The translations under genes and the position numbers were made by a program. This document shows positions 33,361-41,868 of a stretch of DNA of 64,000 bases, in pieces (position 1 is the stretch's first letter; every line of letters starts with the position of its first letter). Source of the DNA: Streptomyces sp. Ncost-T10-10d. GTDB lineage: Bacteria; Actinomycetota; Actinomycetes; Streptomycetales; Streptomycetaceae. The DNA lies in the NCBI RefSeq assembly GCF_900091955.1, contig NZ_FMDF01000175.1, positions 20,603-84,602 on the forward strand, given 5' to 3'. The notes under the pieces are model-generated. The model had not been told where the DNA came from. It saw only the letters and a program-made list of their open reading frames with translations, and ran no database searches.

Positions 33361-34626
33361 TCACCGCACCGGGCGTTCTGGTTCCTGTCTCTTCAGCGCC
33401 ACTCGGCTGAGGAACAGGGCGAAAACCGGTGGCTGCTGCTGGAGCAGTTCGAGGCGGCCTCCGTCCGCCTCCGCGAGGTCCCTGGCGACCGCGAGGCCGA
33501 TGCCGGTGGAATTGCGGCCGCTGATCGTCCGCTCGAAGATCCTGGCGCCGAGATCGGCGGGCACGCCCGGGCCCTCGTCCGTGACCTCGATCACCGCCTG
33601 ATTGCCGGTGACCCGGGTACGCAGCGCGACCGTACCGCCGCCGTGCATCAGTGAGTTCTCGATCAGTGCGGCCAGCACCTGGGCGACCGCACCCGGCGTG
33701 CCGACGGCCCGCAGCCCCTGCTTTCCGGAGCGGACGATGGCGCGGCCCTCGCCCCGGTAGGCCGGGCGCCACTCCTCGATCTGCTGCTTGACGACCTCGT
33801 CGAGGTCGAAGACGACGGCGGAACCGGTTCGCGGATCGCGGGCGTTGGTCAGCAGCCGCTCCACCACATCGGTGAGCCGCTCGACCTGGGTGAGGGCGAT
33901 GTTCGCCTCCTCCTTCACCGTGTCCAGGTCGTTGGTGGCCGAGATCTCCTCGATCCGCATGGAGAGCGCGGTCAGCGGCGTACGGAGCTGGTGCGAGGCG
34001 TCGGCGGCCAGCCGGCGTTCCGCGGTCAGCATCCGGGCGATCCGCTCGGCGGAGGAGTCCAGGACGTCGGCGACCCGGTCCAGCTCCGGCACTCCGTACC
34101 GCTTGTGGCGCGGTCGTGGATCGCCGGAGCCCAGGCGTTCGGCGGTCTCGGCGAGGTCCGTCAGCGGCGAGGCCAGTTTGTTGGCCTGGCGTACGGCGAG
34201 GAGCACGGCCGAGACGATGGCCAGCAGCGCCACAGCGCCGATGATCATCAGGGTGCGGCCGACCTCACGGGTGACGGCGGTGCTGGACTCCTCGACGGTG
34301 ACGCGCTCACCCTGCTCCCCCTCGGCCGTGCTGCTGATCACCCTGCCGGTGGGGCGCGTACCGACTTCGAGGGGGGCGCGTCCGGGGATCTTGACCAGTG
34401 CGTAGCGCTTGCTGGAGATCTGTTCGGCCAGCAGCGCGGGGTTGATCCGCTCCGCCCCGAGGAGCCGGCTCTCGACGACGCTGATCAGCCGCAGCGCCTC
34501 GGAGTCGACACTCTCCTGGGCGCTGTTGCTGATGGTGCGGCTCTCGACGATGACGAGGGAGACGCCGAAGACGGCGATCACCACGAGCACCACGGCGAGC
34601 GTGGAGTTGATCAGTCTGCGGCGCAT
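33361..34626 (-). CDS. Sensor histidine kinase (HAMP, HisKA, HATPase)
   Basis: A 421-aa membrane kinase. It has a transmembrane helix at about 9-27, an extracellular sensor loop of about 95 residues, a second helix (LMIIGAVALLAIVSAVLLAV, about 126-145), a HAMP region, the phosphoacceptor H212 in DASHQLRTPLTAL and the ATP-binding boxes LIENSLMHGG (N), DEGPGVP (G1) and GIGLAVARDL (G2). It follows the response-regulator gene by 15 nt on the same strand and pairs with it. The signal is unknown; the sensor loop has no cysteines or obvious ligand motif. Confidence 0.93.
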   Translation of the reverse strand: MRRRLINSTLAVVLVVIAVFGVSLVIVESRTISNSAQESVDSEALRLISVVESRLLGAERINPALLAEQISSKRYALVKIPGRAPLEVGTRPTGRVISSTAEGEQGERVTVEESSTAVTREVGRTLMIIGAVALLAIVSAVLLAVRQANKLASPLTDLAETAERLGSGDPRPRHKRYGVPELDRVADVLDSSAERIARMLTAERRLAADASHQLRTPLTALSMRIEEISATNDLDTVKEEANIALTQVERLTDVVERLLTNARDPRTGSAVVFDLDEVVKQQIEEWRPAYRGEGRAIVRSGKQGLRAVGTPGAVAQVLAALIENSLMHGGGTVALRTRVTGNQAVIEVTDEGPGVPADLGARIFERTISGRNSTGIGLAVARDLAEADGGRLELLQQQPPVFALFLSRVALKRQEPERPVR

Positions 34627-34641
34627 GAGTGCTTCTGTACG

Positions 34642-35319
34642 TCAGCTCTTCTCGAAGCGGAAGCCGACGCCCCGTACGGTCGCGATGTAGCGGGGGTTGG
34701 CCGCGTCGTCACCGAGCTTCTTGCGGAGCCAGGAGATGTGCATGTCGAGGGTCTTGGTCGACGACCACCAGGTGGTGTCCCAGACCTCGCGCATCAGCTG
34801 GTCACGGGTGACGACTCGGCCGGCGTCGCGGACCAGGACCCGCAGCAGGTCGAACTCCTTGGCGGTGAGCTGGAGTTCCTCGTCGCCCATCCAGGCCCGG
34901 TGCGACTCGACGTCGATCCTGACGCCGTGGGTGGCGGGCTGCGGAGCGGGTTCGGTGGCGCCGCGACGCAGCAGGGCCCGGACGCGGGCGAGCAGTTCTG
35001 CCAGGCGGAAGGGCTTGGTGACGTAGTCGTCGGCGCCCGCGTCCAGGCCGACGACGGTGTCCACCTCGTCGGCTCGGGCGGTCAGCACCAGGACCGGCAC
35101 GGTGTGGCCTTCGGCACGGAGCCTGCGGGCAACTTCGAGGCCGTCCATCCCGGGCAGACCCAGGTCGAGTACGACCAGGTCGATCCCGCCCTGGAGGCCG
35201 GCATCGAGAGCGGCCGGGCCGTCTTCGCGGACCTCGACCTCGTAACCCTCCCGACGCAGGGCGCGGGCCAGCGGCTCCGAGATGGATGCGTCGTCCTCGG
35301 CGAGCAGTACACGGGTCAT
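34642..35319 (-). CDS. OmpR/PhoB-type response regulator
   Basis: A 225-aa regulator from ATG 35319 (MTRVLLAEDDASIS); an upstream in-frame ATG adds 46 residues with no domain. The receiver domain has D9/D10, the phosphoacceptor D52 (VVLDLGLPGMDG), T80 and K102 (YVTKPF). The C-terminal winged-helix DNA-binding domain includes LTAKEFDLLRVL and MREVWDTTW, ending NPRYIATVRGVGFRFE. It is the partner of the kinase encoded 15 nt downstream. There is no strong Shine-Dalgarno before the ATG, so translation may be leaderless or weak. Confidence 0.95.
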   Translation of the reverse strand: MTRVLLAEDDASISEPLARALRREGYEVEVREDGPAALDAGLQGGIDLVVLDLGLPGMDGLEVARRLRAEGHTVPVLVLTARADEVDTVVGLDAGADDYVTKPFRLAELLARVRALLRRGATEPAPQPATHGVRIDVESHRAWMGDEELQLTAKEFDLLRVLVRDAGRVVTRDQLMREVWDTTWWSSTKTLDMHISWLRKKLGDDAANPRYIATVRGVGFRFEKS

Positions 35320-35814
35320 GGAGTGATGGTAGTCCGCGCAGGGCGGATGCTGTGAGGTGATCGGAAAGCCCTGCGGGTCCGTGCGGAATACGGAGAGACG
35401 CCTTCGAATATGGGAGTGCGGTTCCATCAAAACCTGTGATCCATCTCTCAAGTCCATTCATATCCGGCAGTGTCATGTCGTATGGTTGCTCGACGCCTGT
35501 TGCACTACTCAAGGACCCTTGGGCAGCTTTTAGCGCCGAGGGTCTCTTTTGTTCTGCCGGCTGGTACCCGCCAGTCGTGAAGTTCAGTGAATGACCTGTG
35601 GCCGGGCCCGGAACGCGAGGATGCGCACCGGGCGTGGATCCCGACGCGGTCGGTCCCCGTCTTCTTCGGTCGGCTCCTCGACGAGTCCGGCGGTCGGGAC
35701 GAATCCCCTTGTCAGGCGTTGGGATGGGGCATGGCCTTGTGTCGGTGCCGGCCTCCCCCCACCGGGCGCGTCACGCTCACGAGGCGTCGCGTCCCGAGCA
35801 AGCAAGGATCGACC
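35320..35814 (+). other. 495-nt intergenic region upstream of the peptide transporter
   Basis: This is the divergent promoter region of the two-component system and the transporter. A possible minus-10 (TATGGT, near 35480) would give a transporter leader of more than 300 nt. It contains small GC hairpins such as CTGG-TACCCG-CCAG (about 35560-35575), but I recognise no known riboswitch and no gene. Confidence 0.35.
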
Positions 35815-37305
35815 ATGGCGTCCAGCCTGACGAAGGACCCGGCCAGTACTTCTGGATCCGCGAAGACCTTCTTCGGCCACCCCCGCGGCCTGGCCACTCT
35901 CTTCATGACCGAGATGTGGGAGCGTTTCAGCTACTACGGCATGAGGGCCCTGCTCCCCCTCTACCTGATCGCCCCCAACGGGCTTCACATGAACCCGGCC
36001 ACGGCCACGGCGATCTATTCGGTCTACGTGTCGCTGGTCTATCTGCTCGCCATGCCCGGCGGCTGGTTCGGCGACCGTGTCTGGGGTCCCCGCAAGACCG
36101 TCGCCATCGCCGGTGCCGTCATCATGATCGGCCACCTGGCGCTGGCGCTGCCCATGCAGGGCACCTTCTTCGCCGGTCTCGGACTGGTCGCCATCGGCTC
36201 CGGTCTGCTGAAGTCCAACATCTCGACGATGGTCGGCCACCTCTACGACGGCCCGGACGACCCGCGCCGCGACGGTGGCTTCACGATCTTCTACATGGGC
36301 ATCAACGCGGGTGCCTTCGCCGCGCCGCTGATCATCGGCACCGTCGGTGAGAACGTCAACTGGCACCTGGGCTTCGCGCTCGCCGCGCTCGGCATGGGAC
36401 TCGGCCTCGCCCAGTTCCTGATGGGCACCCGCCACCTGGACGAGCGCAGCCTCGTCGTCCCGAAGCCGCTGTCCGCCGCCGAGCGGGCGAGCACGCTGCG
36501 CAAGGGCATGATCTGGCTGGCCGTCGCGGCCGTCTTCTACATCGTCACGGTCGTCACCGGCGTCTACACGCTCAACTGGCTCCTGGTCCCCATCACCGTC
36601 GCGGGGCTGGTCATTCCGGTCGTCGTCCTGGCGCGCATCAAGCGCGACAAGGAGCTCAGCGCCACCGAGCAGTCGAAGATGTCCGGCTACATCTGGTTCT
36701 TCGTCGCCGCCGCCATCTTCTGGATGATCTACGACCAGGGCGGTTCGACGGTCGCGATCTTCGCCGACTCCTCGGCCGACAACAGTGTCTTCGGCTGGAA
36801 CTTCCCCGTCTCCTGGTACCAGTCGGTCAACCCGGTCCTGATCATGGCGCTGGCCCCGCTCTTCGCCGCCTTCTGGCTGTCGCTGAACCGCCGCGGCAAG
36901 GAGCCCAGCACCATCGTGAAGTTCAGCTCCGGCCTGGTACTGGTCGGTGCGTCGTTCTTCCTCTTCCTGATGCCGCTGACGATCGCGACCGACGGTCACA
37001 AGGCCGCCGCGATGTGGCTGGTCGCGATCTACTTCGTCCAGACGGTCGCCGAGCTGACGCTGTCCCCAGTGGGCCTCTCCGTCACCACGAAGATGGCTCC
37101 GGCCAAGTACGCCAGCCAGATGATGGGTGTCTGGTTCCTGGCCGTCACCGCCGGTGACTGCACCACGGGCCTGCTGTCCATCGCGGGTGTGGAGCTCAAC
37201 GGCACCGGTGTGGTCACACTGCAGGCCTTCCTCGCCGTTGCCGCGGGTGTCGCGGTCTTCATGTACCGCGGCAAGGTCAAGCAGCTCATGGGCGACGTGC
37301 GCTGA
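35815..37305 (+). CDS. Proton-dependent oligopeptide transporter (POT/PTR family)
   Basis: A 496-aa inner-membrane symporter from ATG 35815 with AAGGA upstream. The proton-coupling signature ExxERFxYY is present as EMWERFSYYGMRALLPLY near residue 35. The N-terminal PTR2 motif GGWFGDRVWGPRKT and about 14 hydrophobic helices follow. It imports di- and tripeptides with protons. The two-component genes upstream diverge from it, and their shared spacer raises the chance of regulation by that system. A perfect 20-bp terminator follows. Confidence 0.94.
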   Translation: MASSLTKDPASTSGSAKTFFGHPRGLATLFMTEMWERFSYYGMRALLPLYLIAPNGLHMNPATATAIYSVYVSLVYLLAMPGGWFGDRVWGPRKTVAIAGAVIMIGHLALALPMQGTFFAGLGLVAIGSGLLKSNISTMVGHLYDGPDDPRRDGGFTIFYMGINAGAFAAPLIIGTVGENVNWHLGFALAALGMGLGLAQFLMGTRHLDERSLVVPKPLSAAERASTLRKGMIWLAVAAVFYIVTVVTGVYTLNWLLVPITVAGLVIPVVVLARIKRDKELSATEQSKMSGYIWFFVAAAIFWMIYDQGGSTVAIFADSSADNSVFGWNFPVSWYQSVNPVLIMALAPLFAAFWLSLNRRGKEPSTIVKFSSGLVLVGASFFLFLMPLTIATDGHKAAAMWLVAIYFVQTVAELTLSPVGLSVTTKMAPAKYASQMMGVWFLAVTAGDCTTGLLSIAGVELNGTGVVTLQAFLAVAAGVAVFMYRGKVKQLMGDVR

Positions 37306-37324
37306 CGCGCCGAACCCGGCTGTA

Positions 37325-37378
37325 CGAAGGGCCGCTGCACCGACCTCGGGTTCCAGGAGTCGGTGCAGCGGCCCTTCG
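37325..37378. terminator. Strong bidirectional terminator, 20-bp perfect stem
   Basis: CGAAGGGCCGCTGCACCGAC pairs exactly with GTCGGTGCAGCGGCCCTTCG across a 14-nt loop. It separates the POT transporter from the converging surface-protein operon. Confidence 0.92.
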
Positions 37379-37401
37379 CGTGCATGCGTACGGAGCTCAG
37401 C

Positions 37402-38817
37402 TCACCTGGTGCCGCGCAGCCTGCGCCACGGGGTGAAGGTGAACACGGCGCCGCCCAGCAGGATCGCCGTCCCCGCGACCAGGCCGAGTGCGCGCAGGGT
37501 GCCGTTGTCCTCGGCCCCGGTGGCGGCCAGTCCGCCGCCGGAGTCCGTGCCGCCTGCCGTGGAGCCCGTGGAGCCCGTGGTGGTGCCTCCGGAGGCGCCG
37601 CCCTGCTGGGCCGTGGTGTCGAGTTCCAGCGACGGAGTCACCGAACCCTTGACCTTGCAGGGGATGTTGATCTTCGAGGAGCCCAGCGTGACATCAATCG
37701 TCAGGGTGCCGGGGCTGAGCGTGGACTTCCCGGACGCGCCCGGCTTGTAGGTGCCGGTCATGTCGGACAGATCGACCGGCTTGCCCTGCTCCAGCGGTTC
37801 GGCGTTGGCGGGTCCGGTGACCTTCACCGAGCCCTTGTCCGCACCGCCGATGACGATGTCCATGGACGGCTTGAGCGCACCGGCGGGCAGCGCGGCGGGG
37901 CTGTCCATCACGCCCTTGGCCGTCTTGACCGTGAGCGCGTAACTCCCGCCGCTCTTCTTCGCGTTGATCGTCACCTTGGAGGCGATGCCGGCCGGTCCCG
38001 GGGACGTACAGGCGAAGTTGACCGAGACCTCCTTGCCGGGGAAGTCGGTCTGCCCTCCGCCGGAGCCCGCGGTGGTACCGCCCGCGGTCGTCGTGCCACC
38101 GGCGGTCGTGCCACCCGCGGTCGTCGTACCGCCCGCGGTGGTGGAGCCGGTGGTCGTACCGCCCGCAGTGGTGGAACCGGTGGTCGTACCGCCCGCAGTG
38201 GTGGAACCGGTGGTCGTACCGCCCGCAGTGGTGGAACCGGTGGTCGTACCGCCCGCGGTGGTGGATCCGCCGCCGTCCGTGACCTTGATGGTCGCGCCCG
38301 GCTGCACGGTCTCCTTCGGGGTGCACTTGGTGTCCGTGGAGATCGGCTTGGAGACGTTGATGTTGTATGCGTCCGGTGTCAGCGTGATCTCACCGGCCTT
38401 CTCCAGCTTCAGTGTGCCCTTCATGTCGGGCAGCACCATGGCGCTGCTCTTGGGGATCGGCGGGTTCTGCCGCGGCCCTTCCATCTTCAGGGTGCCCGTG
38501 GCCGACCCGCCCACCTTGATGGTGCCGGTCGGCTTGACCGTGTCCTTCTCCAGGTCGAGGACGTCGGGGTTCCTGGAAGCGGCCTCGACCGTCTTCCACA
38601 CCACCTCGACGGTGTCCCCGACCTTCGCCTCGGCCGGCGCGGTCAGCTGCACCTTGGTGGTGCCCTGCACGGGCGGCAGCCCGGAGATGGGCGGGGGAAT
38701 GCACTCCGTCCTGTACGAGATGTCGGCGGCCTGGGCCGGGCTCGCGGCCAGCAGCATGCCCGCGCCGCCGAGCATCATCGCGACTCCCGCCGCGACCGTC
38801 CTCCGTTGCGTACTCAC
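37402..38817 (-). CDS. LAXTG-anchored surface protein with duplicated beta domain and Thr/Gly repeat
   Basis: A 471-aa precursor. GTG 38817 follows GAAGGGAC and overlaps the upstream stop as GTGA. It has a signal peptide cleaved after SPAQA (about residue 30), a first beta-rich domain (YRTECIPPPISGLPPVQG ... PDMKGTLKLEKAGEITLTP), a Thr/Gly-rich stretch of decapeptides (STTAGGTTTG), a second copy of the beta domain (FACTSPGPAGIASKVTI ... LSDMTGTYKPGASGKSTLSPG) and a cell-wall sorting signal. That signal is LAATG (430-434), a hydrophobic helix and the basic tail WRRLRGTR. LAXTG is the motif read by class E sortases of actinobacteria. The same beta domain occurs in the first protein of this operon. 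Function unknown; a wall-linked surface or adhesion protein is likely. Confidence 0.82.
   Translation of the reverse strand: MSTQRRTVAAGVAMMLGGAGMLLAASPAQAADISYRTECIPPPISGLPPVQGTTKVQLTAPAEAKVGDTVEVVWKTVEAASRNPDVLDLEKDTVKPTGTIKVGGSATGTLKMEGPRQNPPIPKSSAMVLPDMKGTLKLEKAGEITLTPDAYNINVSKPISTDTKCTPKETVQPGATIKVTDGGGSTTAGGTTTGSTTAGGTTTGSTTAGGTTTGSTTAGGTTTGSTTAGGTTTAGGTTAGGTTTAGGTTAGSGGGQTDFPGKEVSVNFACTSPGPAGIASKVTINAKKSGGSYALTVKTAKGVMDSPAALPAGALKPSMDIVIGGADKGSVKVTGPANAEPLEQGKPVDLSDMTGTYKPGASGKSTLSPGTLTIDVTLGSSKINIPCKVKGSVTPSLELDTTAQQGGASGGTTTGSTGSTAGGTDSGGGLAATGAEDNGTLRALGLVAGTAILLGGAVFTFTPWRRLRGTR
38131..38270 (-). repeat. 30-bp tandem repeat encoding the Thr/Gly linker
   Basis: Units of 30 bp begin at 38131, 38161, 38191 and 38221, with a partial copy at 38251. 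The three units at 38161-38250 are identical and the first has changes. On the coding strand each unit gives a Ser-Thr-Thr-Ala-Gly-Gly-Thr-Thr-Thr-Gly decapeptide. Shorter, decayed copies extend upstream to about 38066. Confidence 0.9.
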
Positions 38818-39932
38818 GAATGTCCCTTCGTCGTCGGTCTGTTCTCTGACGGTGCGGAATCGGGTGTGAACCATGGCAGCGCGGCCGTGGTGGTGGGCGC
38901 TGCCTCGGGGCTCTCGGCGGGCCCCGGTGCGCGGCGCAGCTTCGGGAGCCCGGCGGTCACATCGGCCGGTTGCGGGTGGCGGTGGCGCCCGGCACGGACC
39001 GGGGTGCGCGAGGTGCGGGGACGTACTTTGTCGACGATCGCCATGCCGATCCGGAACACGGCGGCCGGTACGACGACACAGAGCAGGATCCAGAAAAGCG
39101 TGACTCCCCAGGGGCGGCCGACCCCCCACGGCTGCTCGGCCAGCACCTTGCTGCCGTACTTCAGCGAGACCTGGTAGTCGCCGTGGGCGCCCGCCGTCAG
39201 TTCGACCGGCAGCTTGATCTGCGCCTTGCGGCCGGATTCGATGGTGCCGCGCCACTGCCGCTCCTCCCACTGCGGGGCGAAGACGCCGTGCGCGGTGCCG
39301 ATCCGGAAGACCGGGTCCTTGACGGGAGCGGAGCCGAGGTTGCCCACGGTGAAGACCAGTTGCCGGGCGGGCGGCGCTCCGAACCAGGTGAGGATTCCGC
39401 TGTCGCCCTCCAGCCGGGTGGTGGCCAGCACCGCGAGCCTGCCTCCCTCGCTCTCCTTCGGCAGCGCGGCGACCGGGTGGCCGGCGACGACGAACACGGC
39501 GTCGGCGGTGGCCTGTTCCCCGGTGACGGTGGCGACATGCACCACGCAGGGACAGGGCGCGGGCGGCTCGGCGACCGGCAACTTCTTGCTGAAGTCGCCC
39601 TCGGTGCCGGTGGTGACGGCACGCCCCTCGGCATTGGCGCAGGAGTTGGTGCCGCCGATCACACCTCGGTCCGGTGTGGACCGTCCGCAGATCAGCATCA
39701 TCAGCAGCGTGTTCGGGCGCCAGCCGCGGCCCTTGACGGTGATGTCACCGCCCTTGCCCGCCTGCTGCTTGGAGAGGGTGACCACGGGCTTCGCGTCCGC
39801 GGCCCTCGTACCCGCCGCGTCGGCGCCGGTCGCGGAGAGCATCAGCAGGGCGGGCAGCAGGGCGCCGAGCAGCGCGGCCGCCCACCGTTGGCTGCCGCTT
39901 CGGAGTGATGCCGGTCCGGCCTGTCGATTCAC
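38814..39932 (-). CDS. Membrane-anchored exported protein of the surface-protein operon
   Basis: A 372-aa protein with an N-terminal signal peptide (WAAALLGALLPALLMLSATG, ending near ADAAG) and a beta-rich extracellular part of about 240 residues. Early in it is VTLSKQQAGKGGDITVKGRG, like an IPT/neocarzinostatin-type fold, with cysteines in MLICGRS, TNSCANAE and APCPCVV. A transmembrane helix follows (LFWILLCVVVPAAVFRIGMA), then a Pro/Arg-rich cytoplasmic tail. I do not know the family. Its start overlaps the stop of the DUF916-like gene (39929-39932) and its stop overlaps the LAXTG gene, so the three are tightly coupled. Confidence 0.75.
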   Translation of the reverse strand: MNRQAGPASLRSGSQRWAAALLGALLPALLMLSATGADAAGTRAADAKPVVTLSKQQAGKGGDITVKGRGWRPNTLLMMLICGRSTPDRGVIGGTNSCANAEGRAVTTGTEGDFSKKLPVAEPPAPCPCVVHVATVTGEQATADAVFVVAGHPVAALPKESEGGRLAVLATTRLEGDSGILTWFGAPPARQLVFTVGNLGSAPVKDPVFRIGTAHGVFAPQWEERQWRGTIESGRKAQIKLPVELTAGAHGDYQVSLKYGSKVLAEQPWGVGRPWGVTLFWILLCVVVPAAVFRIGMAIVDKVRPRTSRTPVRAGRHRHPQPADVTAGLPKLRRAPGPAESPEAAPTTTAALPWFTPDSAPSENRPTTKGHS

Positions 39933-40924
39933 GATTCCGCTCCCGCCTTCACCAAGTTCCTTCTCTCCGAGTGCCGTTGATCACCCAAGGACTGTCCGGA
40001 CCTGCCGTCGTCCGGTGGCCGTCCGCGTGAGCGCCTCAGCCGGTACGCGTACGCGCCCGCGGCGACGGCGGCCAGGAGCAGCAGTGCACCACCGGTCACC
40101 GGCGCCCACGGGACGAAGGCCGCACGCGCCGTCGCCTCGCTGTGCGCGCCGCCCGCCGCCGTGACGCGCAGCCGTACGGTCACCGAGTCGAGGGCGGGGG
40201 CATCCCGCCACGGTTCGCCGAGCCTGACGCGCTGTCCGGGCAGCAGTTCCACCGGCAGCGTGCGCGCCTTGCGCCGCAGCAGCGTCCCGAACACTCCGTC
40301 GGCGCCGACGGCGATCCGCGGGGCCAGCGCCGTGTTGCCGCGGTTGACCAGCGTGTAGTGGATGGTCCGCCCCGACACGGTGACGTCCTCGACGGTGAGC
40401 GCGGCCAGCGTCGGCCCGCCGACCCGCAGTTGGATCCGTACGCCCACCGAGCGGTCGCCGCTCCGCACGACGATCGCACCGGGGTGGTCGCCGGGCGTCG
40501 CGCCCGTCGGCACCGTGACGGAGAACGGCACATCGGCGCGGGTGCGGGCCGGCACGGTCACCTGGGCAACGGCGGTCCGCAGCCAGGCGCCGGTCCCGGT
40601 GGAGCCCTTGCCGCCGCGTACCGCGAAGCCGCCGTCCTCGGCGTTGTACGCGTCGGCGCCGCGCAGCCGCACGGTGACCGGGGCCGTACCGGAGTTGGTG
40701 ACGGAGAGCCGGTCCTGGAGAACGGTGCCGGGCGGGCCCTCCAGATAGAAGTACGGTCTGCCGCCGTCCGTGCCGGAACCGCTCCTCGCGGGCTGCGCCG
40801 TCCACGACGCAGTGCTCGGGGGCGTCGGCCTCCCGGCCGCGGCACCGGCCACCGGAGCCATGACGAAGGTGAACAGCATTACGGCGAGGGCGAGTCGGGC
40901 GGCGTGACCGGTCGGCGACGGCAT
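39929..40924 (-). CDS. DUF916-like (WxL-interacting type) membrane protein
   Basis: A 331-aa protein with a signal peptide (ALAVMLFTFVMAPVAGAAAG), an extracellular part of two Ig-like beta domains, a transmembrane helix (GGALLLLAAVAAGAYAYRL) and a basic cytoplasmic tail. The first domain has the DUF916/WxL-PGBD pattern: YFYLEGPPGTVLQDRLSVTN, ADAYNAEDGGFAV, GAWLRTAVAQVTVPARTRAD and VPTGATPGDHPGAIVV. In Firmicutes such proteins bind peptidoglycan and hold WxL surface proteins. Here the neighbours are sortase-anchored proteins instead. The ATGA overlap with the next gene shows co-translation. Confidence 0.78.
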   Translation of the reverse strand: MPSPTGHAARLALAVMLFTFVMAPVAGAAAGRPTPPSTASWTAQPARSGSGTDGGRPYFYLEGPPGTVLQDRLSVTNSGTAPVTVRLRGADAYNAEDGGFAVRGGKGSTGTGAWLRTAVAQVTVPARTRADVPFSVTVPTGATPGDHPGAIVVRSGDRSVGVRIQLRVGGPTLAALTVEDVTVSGRTIHYTLVNRGNTALAPRIAVGADGVFGTLLRRKARTLPVELLPGQRVRLGEPWRDAPALDSVTVRLRVTAAGGAHSEATARAAFVPWAPVTGGALLLLAAVAAGAYAYRLRRSRGRPPDDGRSGQSLGDQRHSERRNLVKAGAES

Positions 40925-41008
40925 GGGCGGCTCCCTGGTGCGTGACGGCGGCGGGATCGTGGAACCGGGGCCGTTCTTCCGGATCCGGCCCGATCCTGAG
41001 GAAACGCC

Positions 41009-41677
41009 CTATCGGCGCACGGCCCCCTGCCCTCGCCTGGTCAGCCAGAGCACCCCGGCCGCACCGGTCAGCAGCACTGTGCCGCCGAGTGTGCCGAGCG
41101 CCACGGCCGAGTCGAGCGGACCGGTCTTCGGCAGCTGCCCGCCGTTGTCCGGGGTGCTCTGCGCGTTGCCCGCGGCCGTCACATCGAGCTGGAGCGACGG
41201 CCCCGGGTTGTTGGTGGGGGTGCAGGTCGTGGTCGTACCCAGCGCCTTGATGGTCAGCACACCGGCGGTGAAGTCGACCTTGCCGGTCTTCTTCGGGGTA
41301 TACGTACCCGACAGGTCACTGATCTTGATGGGGGTGTTGGCGGGGATGGCGGCGGAGTTCGGCGCACCGGAGACCTGGACCCGGCCCGGGTCCGCGCCCC
41401 CCACCTTGATGACCGCGCTGGGGTTCATCGCACCCTTGCCCAGTTCGACGGGGCTGGACGAGACGCCCTTCTGGAAGGACATCGTGAGCTTGTAGCCTCC
41501 GCCGCTCTTGACGCTCTTGATGTCGATGGGAGACACGGCGCTCTTGTCCCCGATCGGGGTCTTGCACTGGTAGTCGACGTCCACGACCGTGGCGTGGGCG
41601 GCGGGCGCGACCATCAGCACCACCGTGCCCGCCAGCGCGGACGCCAGCGCGAGAGCTGTTCGCTTCTGGTAGGACAC
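41009..41677 (-). CDS. LPXTG-anchored surface protein with the shared beta domain
   Basis: A 222-aa precursor and the first gene of the operon (85 nt before the DUF916-like gene). The signal peptide ends at APAAHA (about residue 29). One beta-rich domain follows, starting VDYQCKTPIGDKSAVSPIDI and including SFQKGVSSSPVELGKGAM, KISDLSGTYTPKKTGKVDF and TTTCTPTNNPGPSLQLDVTA; it is clearly related to both domains of the LAXTG protein downstream. The end has a classical sorting signal: LPKTG (182-186), a hydrophobic helix and RRGQGAVRR. Having LPKTG here and LAATG in the sister protein suggests two sortase specificities. No sortase gene is in the window. Confidence 0.82.
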   Translation of the reverse strand: MSYQKRTALALASALAGTVVLMVAPAAHATVVDVDYQCKTPIGDKSAVSPIDIKSVKSGGGYKLTMSFQKGVSSSPVELGKGAMNPSAVIKVGGADPGRVQVSGAPNSAAIPANTPIKISDLSGTYTPKKTGKVDFTAGVLTIKALGTTTTCTPTNNPGPSLQLDVTAAGNAQSTPDNGGQLPKTGPLDSAVALGTLGGTVLLTGAAGVLWLTRRGQGAVRR

Positions 41678-41793
41678 CTTGAGTTCCCCTCATGCCGGAA
41701 GTCGCCGTGCGCCGTCTCTCACCGACGTAAGTTACTGACGACACATCAGATCGGGCGCTCAAGGTACGCCTGGGGCCTTGTGGAGGGAAGACA

Positions 41794-41820
41794 AAGAGCG
41801 CGCCGATCCGGCGCGCTCTT
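41794..41820 (-). terminator. Terminator after the anti-sigma-type ATPase gene
   Basis: AAGAGCGCGCCG / CGGCGCGCTCTT, a perfect 12-bp stem with a 3-nt loop, 48 bases beyond the stop of the minus-strand ATPase gene. The promoter of the surface-protein operon should lie between it and 41677. Confidence 0.88.
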
Positions 41821-41868
41821 CAAGGTGCAAATAACGGGGCCGTGTGCCCCCATGTCCCGAACCAGCGA

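Noticed and set aside
35587..35814. Longer start for the POT transporter
   Set aside because: The extra 76 residues have no membrane or family character; ATG 35815 has AAGGA at the right distance.
38131..38270. Possible CRISPR array or regulatory repeat
   Set aside because: The 30-bp units are contiguous and in frame with a Thr/Gly-rich linker, so it is a coding repeat.
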